Below the pieces are notes generated by a model, which worked only from the letters and a program-made list of their open reading frames with translations, made no database searches and was not told the origin of the DNA. Made by a program: the position numbers and the translations under genes. A DNA stretch of 64,000 nt from Lindgomyces ingoldianus (taxonomy: Eukaryota; Ascomycota; Dothideomycetes; Pleosporales; Lindgomycetaceae), in the NCBI RefSeq assembly GCF_010093535.1, contig NW_022985165.1, positions 226,650 to 290,649 on the forward strand, in the 5' to 3' direction. The stretch's first letter is position 1. Each line of letters opens with the position of its first letter. Below are positions 23,130 through 34,490 of this stretch, in pieces.

Positions 23130-24956
23130 TTATCCAGCTCTTTTCCCCTTCATCTCCATCTTTACTCTTCTAGCTTCTCTCCACATGGGTCCCCACTTGA
23201 GCAACACCCAGAAAATGGGACTCGTAAGAAACAAAACCACAGCAATGAATGTGAAGCACCATCCTCTTCCCATGCTACCGATCATGATGTTGATTGTCCC
23301 TGTCCCTCCGGCGCCGACAAGACATCGAACAAGGTTATTGGCTGCAGTTGCAGTGGACGGGCTCAACGGATAATAATCGATGAGCATGACGCTCATGCAA
23401 TTGAAAGCACCAGTGAGGAAGAGACCTATCAGGAAATGCATCACTAGAGGAGCAGCGAGAGGTGTCTCTCCCTCCAATATCCAGCCGTAGCAGAGTAATG
23501 CGCAGTTCCCTATTGCAATGAATGGAACGGCGACGGAGAGGCGAGCACGTTCGAGAGGGAAGCCTTTGAGGTTGTCGCCGCGTTTATGATCAATTGTGAA
23601 ATTCTCTTTTTTGGCTACCCGTCTGTAATTCCAGTCCATAAGACGACCTGCTGCCATTGGAGCAAAGAGAGCGCCAATTCCGAAGGGGATAAATGAGAGA
23701 CCTATTTGCAGGTCACTAAAGCCGTATATTTGTTCAAAAAGGTAAGGTGAGGAGGCGACGACGTCGTAGAAGGCGGTATACACCAAGCTGTTATAAAACA
23801 AAAGTAAACCGGCATCTTTCTCCTTGATGACACGAAGGGTGCCGAGGGGATTTGGAAATCGTAACTTTTGTTTCTCTGCCAATTCTGCCCCTGCGGCTCG
23901 CCGTTCTCCACGAGATCTTGCCAGCGTTAGCCCGGTTTCAGAATTTCGCGTCTTTCGGAGCTCAAGGTAGTCGAGGACAGACATGTTCCAGCCCTGTGGG
24001 GATATGCTCCCGTTGCCGACGACTCCACGAGCCGTTTCAGGAAAGGCGATGAAAAAGGGTATTAGGTAAACTGCGGCCATAATGACGAGAAACCAGAAGA
24101 TGGATCGCCAACCAAGGAATTCTGCAAGTAGCCCACCTATCACTGGCGCTATTGCAGGAGCAATCATTGGGCCCTTCAGCGGCTGTCAGTAGGAGGGACA
24201 CCGATCTTTTGGAAAAGAGAGCTCACACTCGTGGCATAACCCATCCAAGTGCCGCGCTCAGAACTAGTTGCAATATCAGCTACAACACCATTACCAAGAG
24301 CAATCGTTGCACTACTGCCTGAGCTTTGAAGACATCGAAGAACGAATAGGGCTGCATATGAGCTTTGCGAAGCAAGTCCGATATTTGCGCCGATGTAGAC
24401 AATGAACCCAATGATATATGCAGGCCTTCTCCCACTATCATAAACGTCAGTAAATATAGTCGCTCGGGATAGGAGCGGATTCTCACGCCATATCAGCGAG
24501 GTCACCGAAGATTGTAGGCGCCAACCCTTGGAAAATCATGTAGGATGTGAGAGTCAGGTTCATCAACGTACTTGATACCTCGTACTCTTGGCTTAAAGTC
24601 GTCAACGCCGGGAAGTATATGTTTGCTGAAAGAGGTGAAAAGAAGCCGCCCCATGCTGCTAGAAAGACGGTGAATTGCTTCTTCCTTCTGCTAAAGGCAG
24701 AGTAGTGTGGTATATTTGACTGAATGGGAGACAAAGCCTCCAGGTCTGCTTGTACGATTTCTTCGGTCTCGTGGGTTGACGATAACGCTGGAGAAATTGG
24801 ACCAGACTCGGATGCTTCTTCTTTCTCTTTGACATCTGCAGTAACTGCTTCAGGTGGGCCTGCTAAAGCTCCTGTGGAAATAGACGCTGCCCTACTTTTC
24901 TCTACGGCTCCAGCCTTCTCGGCCCCCATATCTAGTGACGAATCATCATGCGACAT
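23130..24956 (-). CDS. MFS transporter, DHA1 family (drug/H+ antiporter, Qdr/Aqr1-like)
   Basis: Exons 24956-24487, 24434-24227 and 24173-23130 give 573 aa. A polar N-terminal region of about 95 residues precedes 12 predicted membrane segments. Motif A of the major facilitator superfamily (GDLADMAGRRPAY) is formed exactly across intron 1. The antiporter motif C, GPMIAPAIAPVIGG, follows intron 2. Two acceptors are possible for intron 2; the second (CTGAAG, intron 24226-24174) leaves 22 residues between the ERG box and the VIGG end, as in related transporters, while the first would add PLK. Expected at the plasma membrane, exporting organic solutes or drugs in exchange for protons; the substrate cannot be read from sequence. 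It shares a 538-bp divergent promoter region with the t-SNARE gene. Confidence 0.85.
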
Positions 24957-25494
24957 GACTCTTAAAACCAAATATGAACGTCATGAGAAAAGTCCAAAGC
25001 AACCAAAGAAGAAAAAGACGACCATGTTGAGCATGGAAAAGGAGCAGGTGCTCCGCTTGTTAACGACATGGCGCATGCCAGCCGGGAATAACTGAACCTG
25101 GGCGACATCGGCCAACATTGTGGAGCCTCCATGGATGGGCTTTCGATATATGCTGCTATTGGCTTGACTACGGCTTTCATGCCGCGATCCCGAGTGCCTC
25201 TTCGATAAGGGGAATTTACAGGCCCCATATTCAGCGTCCATGTCCGATCCATATCGAATTAGACCTTGGATCGCAGCTTAATATTTACTTTAGAAGGAGA
25301 CAGGGTTGAAGAGATCAAACTGTAGATATGAACCTAGTGAAGGATGAAAAATGAAGAAGAGGAGGAGAAGCTGCACCAAGCAGAACGAGACTAAGTCCAG
25401 CCCTTCCCTCTTATTGGACGTTTAAGCGAGCGAATAAAGCTAGCTCATTCCCGACGGGCATCATCAAGCCAGCACGTAACCATTGCTCCACCAC
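24957..25494. promoter_or_regulatory. Divergent promoter region between MFS transporter and UFE1
   Basis: The two start codons face away from each other across 538 bp, so both promoters must lie here. I see no motif strong enough to name. Frames in this stretch (for example 24962-25252, minus) are not supported as genes. Confidence 0.6.
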
Positions 25495-26691
25495 ATGATG
25501 AACATTACTTCAATCTTTAACCAGGCTCTGGCCGCTCACGATGCCCTGCCAGTCGAGCCTTATATCTTGCGCCTTCAGGACTTGGACCAATTCTTGAAAG
25601 AGGCCTACCGCATTGTATGCCACGTTGCTCTCTAAACAGGTCTGGGGAAACTGACAGCTAACAACAAAAACAGCGGGCACATATTGCAGAGCTCAACGCG
25701 TACTTGAGATCGATCCGGCAGAGCTATCTTTCTACCGCTCTTTCTCCTCGGCGGAAGCAAGTCGCGCGAACGAATACCTCGAGCTTCCTACCCACCACCG
25801 AAAAGGATGCGAAGTACCTTACCGACACGCAGCGGACGGAGATCGATGCTCAGGCGAAGCAGCTTCTACGCGAGCTCAATGTTGCGATCAACAATCTCTC
25901 TGACGCGGAACAGGTGCGACAGTCTGCTGAGACTACGATTGCACTGAAGAAGCGGGCAAGAGCTGGCCTGGGTGCGCTCGGACGATGGGCAGCGGGCGGG
26001 GCAATCACGGCAAAGAGTCCGCAAGAAGAGTTAGAAGAGGCCAAGGCGAATACCATAAAGGTGCACAGGGAGAGCGTGATATGGTATCTACAACGGCAAC
26101 TGGAACAATGCGGCCGCTTCCAGAGCTCAATGATGGAGATTCGGCTCACACGGGAAGTCGAGAAGAGCAAGAGTGTGCTGTACAAGGCGAGAGGAACGAT
26201 GCCATCCTCAGACGACTACAGCGGAGTGAATGAAGGCCCCAGTAGCATGAACGACTACCGGGGAAAGACGCCAGTAGATCAGGATGCTGAATCGCTTGTG
26301 GCGCAGGAGCGGCTTAGTCCTGAGCAGCTCCAGCTGTTTGCACAAGAGAATCAAGATATGCTAAAGCATTATGAGGACGCGTTGGATCAAGTGCGGTATG
26401 CCTGGTTCTTGTTTGTTGTCGCTGATGTATCCAAAGCTAACTTCTAACAGAACCGCCGAGAAGTCTTTGCTGGAGATCTCGGAGCTGCAAACCACGCTCG
26501 CAAACAATCTTACCATCCAGGCTGCGCATATCGACCAACTCGTGGAGGACTCGTATCTAACTACAGAAAATGTGGGGAGCGGGAACAAGGAGCTCAAACG
26601 AGCTACAGAAAGGATGAGTCAAGCGCAAATGCTTTTCTACTGCACGAGCGGGTTTTGCGCGTTCCTAATTCTCTGGGACCTGTTCATATGA
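25495..26691 (+). CDS. ufe1: ER t-SNARE Ufe1 / syntaxin-18
   Basis: Exons 25495-25614, 25674-26395 and 26451-26691 give 360 aa. Two ATGs in tandem (25495, 25498) can start it. The N-terminus (MNITSIFNQALAAHDALP...) is the syntaxin-18 N-terminal domain, including a DQFLKEAYRIRAHIAEL stretch formed across intron 1. Near the C-terminus a SNARE helix (about residues 280-335) leads into a single C-terminal membrane anchor (FYCTSGFCAFLILWDLF). The protein acts in fusion of Golgi-derived COPI vesicles with the ER and in ER-ER fusion, with Sec20, Use1 and Sec22. Intron 2 has a clear CTAAC branch site and splits an Arg codon (DQVR-TAEKSLLE). Confidence 0.9.
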
Positions 26692-27413
26692 CACCTGCTT
26701 TGTAAATGGACTCAGATTGGGTCAGGCCGTAGATAATCGGAGACGCATCCTCGGCCATGTGAAAATGCCGCAACGCTCTTCCAACCCTCACGTGTGATAT
26801 AGATTCTGTGAATTGCCGGGATAAGCAAACAAGCGGGAGTGCAATCAAGACCTCGTGGCTGTCTGCAGAGTGGAATTAAGTTGCTCGCGACGTGCGTCCA
26901 CTCCGCTCGCTAGGGCGAAGGTGCCGAACATGTCATGCAGCCTCATCTAGGCTAACTGACGATGCTCTTGATATTCGGAGTCTGTCGGTGGACTCTGGAC
27001 TATGTTGGCATTATCCCGTCTCAAGATGGAGCCTCGGGTCAGCGGTAGAAGCAACGCTTTTCCGAACACTGATGAACAAACAGCGGTTCATAATGAGCGA
27101 CATCCGAAGGACTGCAGCCTGCAGCCCTATTCTCGTTGTCTTCTCGCCAGACCTGCACCCCATATTTGCTTCTCCGCTCTCCGCCCTTGAACCGTGCCTT
27201 TCCGCCGGAACGAGCAATCCAGCCGGGGTACCTTACGGGCACTAGCGCGGGGTTGGTGAGGCGGTGGTGTGGCTTCCCACTTTCGGCGGTGAGAGGGATA
27301 TTTTGAAGGAAAGCGCGATCATGCCAGAGTCACCTTCCCCCAAATCCTCCGCCTCCCTGCAGCACTCTTCCTCCCATTCTCGCTTCTCCCAGCCTTCATC
27401 ACACATTGTAATC
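26692..27413. other. Intergenic region, aspartate aminotransferase promoter
   Basis: Contains the 3' flank of UFE1 and the upstream region of the next gene. The frame of the next gene stays open upstream to an ATG at 27321 and another at 27264 (see findings). No other gene is seen. Confidence 0.5.
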
Positions 27414-28802
27414 ATGGCTCCCACCTCTTTCAACGCCGATGTCGTCCCGCAGGCTCCAGAAGACCCTCTTTTTGGGTTGATGGCAGCGTTCCGCCGTGAC
27501 GAAGATCCGAAGAAAGTGGATCTGGGCATTGGAGCTTACAGAGACGACAATGCAAAGCCATGGGTCTTGCCCGTAGTGAAGAAAGTGAGTCCGACTGTTT
27601 CCAGAGCTCCAACGCTCTTTCCTCGTTACCAATTGGGCAGGCAAGATGCTGACGGATGCTCCTTCCCTCTAGGCGGATGAGATTCTCCGAAGTGACCCCA
27701 ATCTCAACCACGAGTACCTGCCTATCGCTGGTCTTGCAGACTTTACGACCGCCTCGCAGAAGCTGATTCTCGGCGCCGACAGCCCAGCGATCAAGGAGAA
27801 GCGGGTGGGCAAGCTCCCCCCTCTGCCTAGTCACAGAAGCTCACAAAGGTTACGCAGGTTGCCAGCTTGCAAACAATCTCAGGAACTGGTGCTGTCCATC
27901 TAGGAGCACTCTTCCTCGCCAAGTTCTACCGCACCAACTCCCAGCGCACTGCCTACTTCTCCGATCCAACATGGGTCAACCACTTCCAGATCTTCAAGAA
28001 TGTCCACCTCGACTACCTCACGTACCCCTACTTCTCGGCAAAGACTCGTGGCCTTGATTTCGAGGGTATGGTTAACACAATAAGGAACGCGGCTGAGGGA
28101 AGCATTATTGTTCTCCACGCCTGTGCTCACAACCCCACCGGTGTCGACCCCACGCAAGAGCAGTGGAAGGAAATTTGCAAGGTCATGCAGGAGAAGAAGC
28201 ACTTCCCCTTCTTCGACTGTGCCTACCAAGGCTTCGCTTCCGGTGACCTCGCAAAGGACGCCTGGGCAGTTCGATACTTCATTGACCAAGGCTTCGAGCT
28301 CTGCATTGCCCAGAGCTACGCCAAGAATTTTGGTCTCTACGGCGAGCGAGCAGGCTGCTTCCACTTTGTCACGTCTGCAGCTTCTGATGCCGAGACGACG
28401 GTGACCCGAATTGCTTCGCAGTTAGCTATCCTCCAGCGCTCCGAGATCTCAAACCCGCCCGCGTACGGCGCCCGCATTGCATCCACCGTCCTTAACAACA
28501 AGGAGCTTTTCGCTGAATGGGAAGCCGACCTCCGCACCATGTCTGGCCGTATCATTGAAATGCGCAAAGCGTTGCGCAGCAAGCTAGAGGAGTTGGGCAC
28601 GCCAGGCACTTGGAACCACATTACCGATCAAATTGGTATGTTCAGCTACACTGGCTTGAGTGAAGCGCAGGTCCTCAAAATCCGTTCCGATTCACATGTC
28701 TACATGACTAAGAATGGTCGTATCTCTATGGCTGGCCTGAATACGCACAACGTCGACTACTTCGCGCACGCCGTCGATAAAGTTGTGAGGGAGTCGCAGT
28801 AG
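27414..28802 (+). CDS. Aspartate aminotransferase, cytosolic type
   Basis: Exons 27414-27584, 27673-27804 and 27858-28802 give 415 aa, the normal length of eukaryotic aspartate aminotransferases. It exchanges the amino group between aspartate and 2-oxoglutarate, using pyridoxal phosphate, and links amino-acid metabolism to the malate-aspartate shuttle. Family landmarks: [11 protein letters not shown] near the start, [13 protein letters not shown], and the cofactor Lys at residue 257 in [14 protein letters not shown]. Both introns are phase 0; the second has a weak GTGGGC donor. The chosen ATG (27414) gives [11 protein letters not shown], the usual cytosolic start; there is no C-terminal SKL-type signal. 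An in-frame ATG at 27321 would add 31 residues. Confidence 0.93.
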
Positions 28803-30011
28803 ACGCTATACACGCTATTTCTAAGGTACCCCAAGGTGGAGTAAAAGTATCTAGATAGCCGGAAATCGGAATATTCGGGAAATGGTGGCGGGTTGCTGGC
28901 TTCGGGTTTGGTCGGGTATCGAACGTATTCCGACGGTAGTTTTGACGCCATGGCTTTCATGAATAACGAATGAAGCTCTGCAATAGGGTTTTGGATACAT
29001 GGAGGGTAGAGGCGGAGAAATCAAAAGGAATTTTTGAGCTGTAGAATTACATAAACGGTTGGAGATGGCGTGTCCTCCGCTCTTGACTTCTTGGCGCCCG
29101 GCCTTTTGATGTGCCTGTGCTTGTGAACCCCGGCTCCGCTTATGTGTGATGTGAAGCTCGGCTTTTCCTGTTTTGGAAGAAAGAGGTAGGTGAGTGCAGT
29201 CATATTTGGGTGCACTAGAGAGTGTCAAGTATATGGTGTGAGCCAGTCGGACGGGTGGGCGTATTTGCCGTGAGGATGCACGGATGCATGCGTGAGTGCC
29301 ATCTGACCTGAGATTGCTGGGTAAGATGCGATACGTTGTTTTATGTTAATAACGTAAGGTTTTGGAAGTCGGTTGTGAGATGTGAAATTCTGGGCAAGTT
29401 GTTGTGGGGTTGTGATTTGTGGGTTTGTTGGGGGAATAGACATGGATGCTCTGTGCGTGTGGATGGGGATTCATCATGAATACCTAGCATGTCTATAAGT
29501 CATCGCGTGGCGGTCTCAGGACTCGGAACTCGAAACATTTGAGGTTCTTTGTGCATGTATGTGTGAACTTTATATTGTACATGGGTGGATTACTTGATGT
29601 AGTAACCAGCTAGGTTCTGTGTGGATGTGAAAGAGAGCGAATTTCGGGTATATTGCGATGCATGCAGACAGAGAGCTGCCGCTGCTAAGAAAAGATACGA
29701 AGACGAAGAGGGAAGGAAATTTTGTTGGGATGCGAACGATCGTTCTTAGGAAATTAGAGAGTTGCAATCCGTATGCGCCAGTTGAAAGCTGAAGAAAGTC
29801 CGAAAGAGTTCCGAAAGAGGTCGGGGATAGAGAGCGAGCGATTGTGCGAGTTGAAAAAGTGTACCCGTATGTGAGTATGCATACACCAACTAGTGAGGGA
29901 GTTCCAGAAACGCCTTATCGTTCAATCCAATCCACCAAACCTGAGTTCCAGTCCCAAATTCCTGTACAAAGGAAATATACAACGATAAATTGCTAGCGCG
30001 AATCACATAGT
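28803..30011. other. Intergenic region
   Basis: Convergent 3' flanks of the aminotransferase and the Gag-like gene. Short frames on the minus strand are not supported by codon pattern or family. No gene seen. Confidence 0.5.
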
Positions 30012-31553
30012 TTAAGACACCTCCCCCCTCCTAGCGCTCCACCGACTCTTGATGCTCCAACTCCTTTTCCTTTGATGCTTCTCGATACTATCTCTTTGTC
30101 TCTGCCTCTCCACTTCCCTCAGTCTCTCTAGATCCTCGTCGCAGTCCTTCATTGAACTTTTGACTGGCGGAGTGTTTGGTGGTGAGACCGATAATTTGGT
30201 TCGTGGAAATTCTGGGATTGTGGTGCCTTGTAGAGGGAGACTGATTATACTGCTGTTGCTAGAATCTTGCCGGATGAGAGGAGAGCGCGGTGGCCAGGTT
30301 GTGAATGTTTCCATGGAGGATTGGGGGCCTAGGGGGATCGGGAGGATGGCGGAGCGTGAGGAGGTGGGGCGTCTTTGAATCATTTTAGGGGGTGACGGAG
30401 GGAGAAGATTTGGAGAGGATATTCCAGGTGGTGTTGCGGCGCTGGGACGTGGGGCTGGTGATTTGGGGGTTCGTGGGCGCGGAGAAGCTGGTGGGACTTT
30501 CAAGTGCGATTCTGAGCCGGGCTTTGGAGATGCTGAGCGCGTGCTGGATGTCGATGATTTGGGAAGTGATGGGAGTGCTTTGTTGGCTGGAGATGAAAGG
30601 CTCAGGGGACTGAGGGCGGATTGACTCGCTTCTTTGGAACTGATGCGTTGGGGAATTGGGATGGGCGTTGCTGGAAGCTCTGCGACTGAGGTAGGTATCG
30701 GAAACGCTTCGGTGAGATCTTCGTAGCTTGCGTGAACAGTGATTTCTTGTTCTCGCGACGAATCCGAGGATATCGACGCTGCGTCTTCGGAGAGTTCTTC
30801 TTCGCCCTGGCTTTCTGCTAAATCCTCGGAATATGATTCTGAAGTTGGCTGTGAAGGGGCTTTGAGCGCAAGAGGCTTGATCACATGCCATGGAGGGCAG
30901 TCTTTGATCAGATCCGCGAGGAGCGGCGGGGTGGCTAAAGTGTCCCACTCATTTAATTTCTTCACGACCCAGGGATTTTGAGTACAGCGCATTTTGGAGA
31001 AGTATGCGCTACAGGCTTGGACATTGTCCAGTGGATATCCGTGGTCCAGCAAGTCTTCTAGCGTCGCGACGAATTCGATGTTGAAATCGCCTAGACTGCC
31101 GTATTGGTCGATGTGAAGGTTTAGAAAGTGGCAGAACGCGTGGTGGTAGTCTTCGAACTTGAACTCCTCGAATCGACCATCCAAAGCCTGTATCATTTCC
31201 AATGCGCTCATACCTGGGGGTGGCAGCGCAGGTCCGACTTCGAAGACATCAAGCTTGATGTCGTCCGCCACTGATAGAAAAATGTCTAACTTCACATCGC
31301 GATCTTTCCTCGACCAAGCCCTCCTCTCTTCCAGTAACTCCGGCTGTGGCTCCGGTGTTGAAGTGGGTGCAAAGAAATTTGGTCCTTGGGTTGGCATAGG
31401 CATGGGACAGGAGCCATCGCAATAGCCCCAAGTTCCTCTAGATATGAAGGCGTTCTTTACTCCGCGACGCCAACGCCGATATTGCGGACCCGTGGCTTCT
31501 GGGGCTAGAATGCTCACGCCTGGCAAGCGGGGGGACATTGGTTGGGGGGGCAT
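30012..31553 (-). CDS. Copia-Gag-like protein with long disordered tail (possibly domesticated)
   Basis: A single exon from the ATG at 31553 encodes 513 aa; the frame is open further upstream but only to a TTG. Residues of about 20-205 resemble the Gag region of Copia retrotransposons (UBN2-type): YRRWRRGVKNAFISRGTWGY near the start, a WSRKDRDVKLDIFLSV helix, and a helix-rich stretch ending SAYFSKM. There is no zinc knuckle, protease, RT or LTR nearby. Residues of about 215-460 are rich in Pro, Ser and Thr and probably disordered; the last 45 are highly charged and basic. The frame is intact and not RIP-mutated, unlike the transposons at 2-20 kb. Function unknown. The family link is by eye and should be tested by profile search. 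Confidence 0.7.
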   Translation of the reverse strand: MPPQPMSPRLPGVSILAPEATGPQYRRWRRGVKNAFISRGTWGYCDGSCPMPMPTQGPNFFAPTSTPEPQPELLEERRAWSRKDRDVKLDIFLSVADDIKLDVFEVGPALPPPGMSALEMIQALDGRFEEFKFEDYHHAFCHFLNLHIDQYGSLGDFNIEFVATLEDLLDHGYPLDNVQACSAYFSKMRCTQNPWVVKKLNEWDTLATPPLLADLIKDCPPWHVIKPLALKAPSQPTSESYSEDLAESQGEEELSEDAASISSDSSREQEITVHASYEDLTEAFPIPTSVAELPATPIPIPQRISSKEASQSALSPLSLSSPANKALPSLPKSSTSSTRSASPKPGSESHLKVPPASPRPRTPKSPAPRPSAATPPGISSPNLLPPSPPKMIQRRPTSSRSAILPIPLGPQSSMETFTTWPPRSPLIRQDSSNSSIISLPLQGTTIPEFPRTKLSVSPPNTPPVKSSMKDCDEDLERLREVERQRQRDSIEKHQRKRSWSIKSRWSARRGEVS

Positions 31554-32603
31554 TGTGGGCTGCAGCGGAATTGCGCGGGGGATGTGGTGGATACTCAAAG
31601 TGGAGAGTTGAAGACCACGCCTGGAGATGAAAGCGACTTTAAGCTTGACTTTCGCGACGAAGTCAAGTCAAAAGGAAACGCAGCAGCAGCAAGCCGGAAC
31701 ATAAGATTGGGCGGCGGCGCCCGAGAGCACCTCATAGACCATATATGTGTCCACCAACCCACCATAGATGACATCGGACATCTCACGCACTGCGTGCACG
31801 CACACCATGGGGACCATGAGCACGGCGTCGGGCTTCCAGCCCTGCATGCCTCACATCCTTCCCTTCGCATCTAAGTACCGCCGCTCTCGATGGCGCAAAC
31901 GCAGGGCCCTCCAATCCACACTTGCCATTCCCATGCACGGAGCTACAATACTGACAGCGAAAGCCTGACCTCTTTCGTCAGACGTGCTGCCTTGTGCTGC
32001 AACGAGGCTGCAGTCAGCACGCTATTCACTGTGGTGGATTAATATCGCCAGCCAATAGGGGACTAAGACGGGCAGGCTAGGGTATGACTATTGGTAGGTG
32101 CGTCTTCGTCGGGGTAGGGCCACGGCGCTCAGCTCGAAGTCCGAAGACGTGGATTCTTGCTTTGCTTGCAAAGGTCGAACACTCTAGGGTAGGCGATCGC
32201 AGGGCAAGGCTGCACAAAGCTGGAGTGGGCTGGGTCATGGGTGCACGGAGTGGGACGCTCCGGCCAGAGAGAAGGTGGTGAGGCTCCACGAGCTGTGGAA
32301 GAGTGGCCTCATATGAACATGTGAGATGGTAGATGAGTTAGTGAGAGGGTGAAGGAATCGCGGCGCATAGCACAGGAGGTGGCGCAGGACGTTCCGGCGA
32401 TGGGATGAGGCGTGTGAAAGGGGTGCAGTCGAAGGAAATTGATTAAATCTATCGTGGGACGATAGGAAGAGATCGTGAAGTTGTAATCTTAGCTCCAGGT
32501 GCATGGCAAGTCTCGGCAATTCGAAGAACCCCGTTTTTGCTGCGAAAAAGATACTTTGCTATATAATAGATAAAATTATATCATTTACCATGAAATCACC
32601 AAA
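31554..32603. other. Intergenic region upstream of the Gag-like gene
   Basis: Promoter side of the Gag-like gene. Contains short frames on both strands in a GC-rich stretch (31600-32290), none recognised. AT-rich sequence at 32560-32595 lies just upstream of the tRNA. Confidence 0.45.
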
Positions 32604-32684
32604 GGCGTGGTGGCGGAGTGGTTATCGCGCAAGACTAGAAATCTTGTTCCTTCGGGAGCGTCAGTTCGAATCTGGCCCACGTCG
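32604..32684 (+). tRNA. tRNA-Ser (anticodon AGA)
   Basis: An 81-nt sequence folds as a class II tRNA. The acceptor stem GGCGTGG pairs with CCACGTC (one G-T). The anticodon arm CAAGA-CTAGAAA-TCTTG reads AGA. A long variable arm is built around TTCCTTCGGGA, the T arm GTCAG-TTCGAAT-CTGGC is good, and the discriminator base is G as in serine tRNAs. There is no intron. A run of T (CTTTTTGTTTTT) follows about 10 bases downstream as the RNA polymerase III terminator. Confidence 0.95.
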
Positions 32685-32912
32685 AGTTAATTTCTTTTTG
32701 TTTTTGAAAACTCTTATGGGTCTCCTTGTGCTACAATACTGTAGCATTCGGATACCACAATATTTTGCTAGTGTTTTATCTTTTTTTTATTTGGCCATCA
32801 ATGTGAACTTTTTCAATTAATCTGGCCAAGACGGATGACGCTAACTTCTCGGCTTCGGTTAGTTAAAACACCAGGTTGAGCTCGCTCCTTGTACAATTTT
32901 CGAGCATGTCTC

Positions 32913-33910
32913 ATGCCTCCACGACCGTTTCCCTATCCCCTCAAAGTGGGCATTGACGTTTGCTACATTGCTCGGATAAGAGACATCTTAACGAAGAATG
33001 TGGGCAAGGAGGTAAATGAGAGTAAACCTCTCTCACAATTTCTCTCCAAGGTTATGACGTGGCCGGAGCGCCAGTTTTTCTGGGACCGATTCAAGGACAA
33101 TGAGTCTGCCTATAAGGATATCAATAAAGTCGCTCAATATCTTGCTGGTCGGTAAGTAAGAAAGTCATATATTCTCCGTTGATTCGGCGTTGTTGTCGCT
33201 AATTCATCTCTATAGTTGGGCTGCGAAAGAAGCCTGCCGAAAAGCATGCAGCCACATGGGACTGTCGAACGGACATCACAAGATCATGATCCTCCCTGAA
33301 TCTGGAGATAGGTATGAACACGGAGCCTCTTTCGCACCAAAGGGTCTCATACTTCACGAACTTATCACGTCATACCACCCCAGCAAGGACTTGGATCCAG
33401 AGAAGAGGGAAGGCGTTTGGTACAAAACGACGAGACGGCACCACTTTGACGCCAATGAGGTCGATGGACAATTCTGTGAAGTTAGTATTAGTCACGATGA
33501 GCGCTTTGCGACTGCCGTAGCAATGGTGCCAATTATCAGACTAGAGTGGGAGGAAAAGATGGGCTCGGGTTGGGGACAATTGGACAATGGGGGAGGTAAT
33601 TTGAACAGAGCCGGCGGCGATATAGAATTACGGTCATCTCTACATAGTGATGAACCGTCGTTTGCCCCTCTTAGTTCTAAGGTATGGTAATTTGAATCAT
33701 TCCATTGGGCGGAATCTTATTCCCAAATACTAACATCTGTTGTCGCGACAGGATCTCTATAGCAAGGACACACTACTGAAACGAATCGCACGATTGGAAC
33801 GTGGAGTTAGTGACCTGATCTCGCGCGACGAGAAGAAGCCTTCTATTAGAAAAGTCAAGAGTCGATCTATCAGAAAGGTTAACAGTCCAGGTAGTTCAAA
33901 GGCCTCGTAA
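32913..33910 (+). CDS. Holo-[acyl-carrier-protein] synthase, Ppt2/AcpS type
   Basis: Exons 32913-33151, 33216-33681 and 33752-33910 give 287 aa. It should transfer the 4'-phosphopantetheine arm of CoA to a serine of acyl carrier protein; the yeast relative Ppt2 serves the mitochondrial carrier protein. The AcpS signature is present in two parts: VGIDVCYIARI with metal-binding Asp at about residue 15, and WAAKEACRKA with Glu 85, joined across intron 1. The strand CEVSISHDERFATAVA follows. The protein is longer than bacterial AcpS: about 100 residues rich in Gly, Ser and charges form the tail, ending in a basic segment (IRKVKSRSIRKV). No obvious cleavable mitochondrial presequence is seen. Confidence 0.85.
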
Positions 33911-34490
33911 AGCAAGAATTCCTCTACATCGCCTACACAAGAACTATCTTCTCTAAGCAATGGCAAACTAGATGACTTGCTGTCTCCGAGAGACTGAAAG
34001 CAAGAAACCGATTCTGATAAGGTTGGCGGTTAAGAGAGGGCTCGCAAAGCCCTGGATATTAACTCAAAGCCACCTAATACCACTGCCGGACCGCCAACAT
34101 CGAATACGAAAACCACTCCTTGGCATTATCGTTACTTTGCTGTTTAAGGGAACACGTGAGTGCCACGAAGTCTTCGTATTCGCCCACCCATCGAATAAAA
34201 TACGATACACGACGCCATACACCAGGACAGCCTCACTTGGCGCTTTTTCTCCCGCGCTTGGTTCCCTCTCATTGGCAAGAAGCCAGACTTTCAGCCTTGT
34301 CAACAGGCTTATATGCAACATTGTTGCCGGTCACCAGAAGATACGAGGGCTGCGCCTCAGGAAATAGATCCAGTGTGCTCGTTGTATCTAGTTTTTAACG
34401 TCAAAGCTCCCACATCTCCGCTCAGCTCAGCTCCAGCTCCGCTCTCCAGCTCATCTCCCCTCACCAAATGCGTTTCACATCGCTGCCAAC
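33911..34490. other. Intergenic region
   Basis: 3' flank of the phosphopantetheinyl transferase and promoter of the surface-protein gene; pyrimidine-rich just before the latter's ATG. Frames here (33972-34367) are not supported. Confidence 0.5.

Noticed and set aside
24176..24505. Separate small protein between the MFS frames
   Set aside because: It is exon 2 of the transporter, with short introns on each side restoring motif A and the GPMIAPAIAPVIGG motif.
27900..28364. 154-codon minus-strand frame
   Set aside because: Antisense shadow of the aspartate aminotransferase exon 3.
30385..30948. 187-codon minus-strand frame
   Set aside because: It is a shifted frame inside the Gag-like gene, whose own frame is continuous.
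32503..32820. Plus-strand frame covering the tRNA
   Set aside because: The tRNA fold is unambiguous; the frame is accidental.
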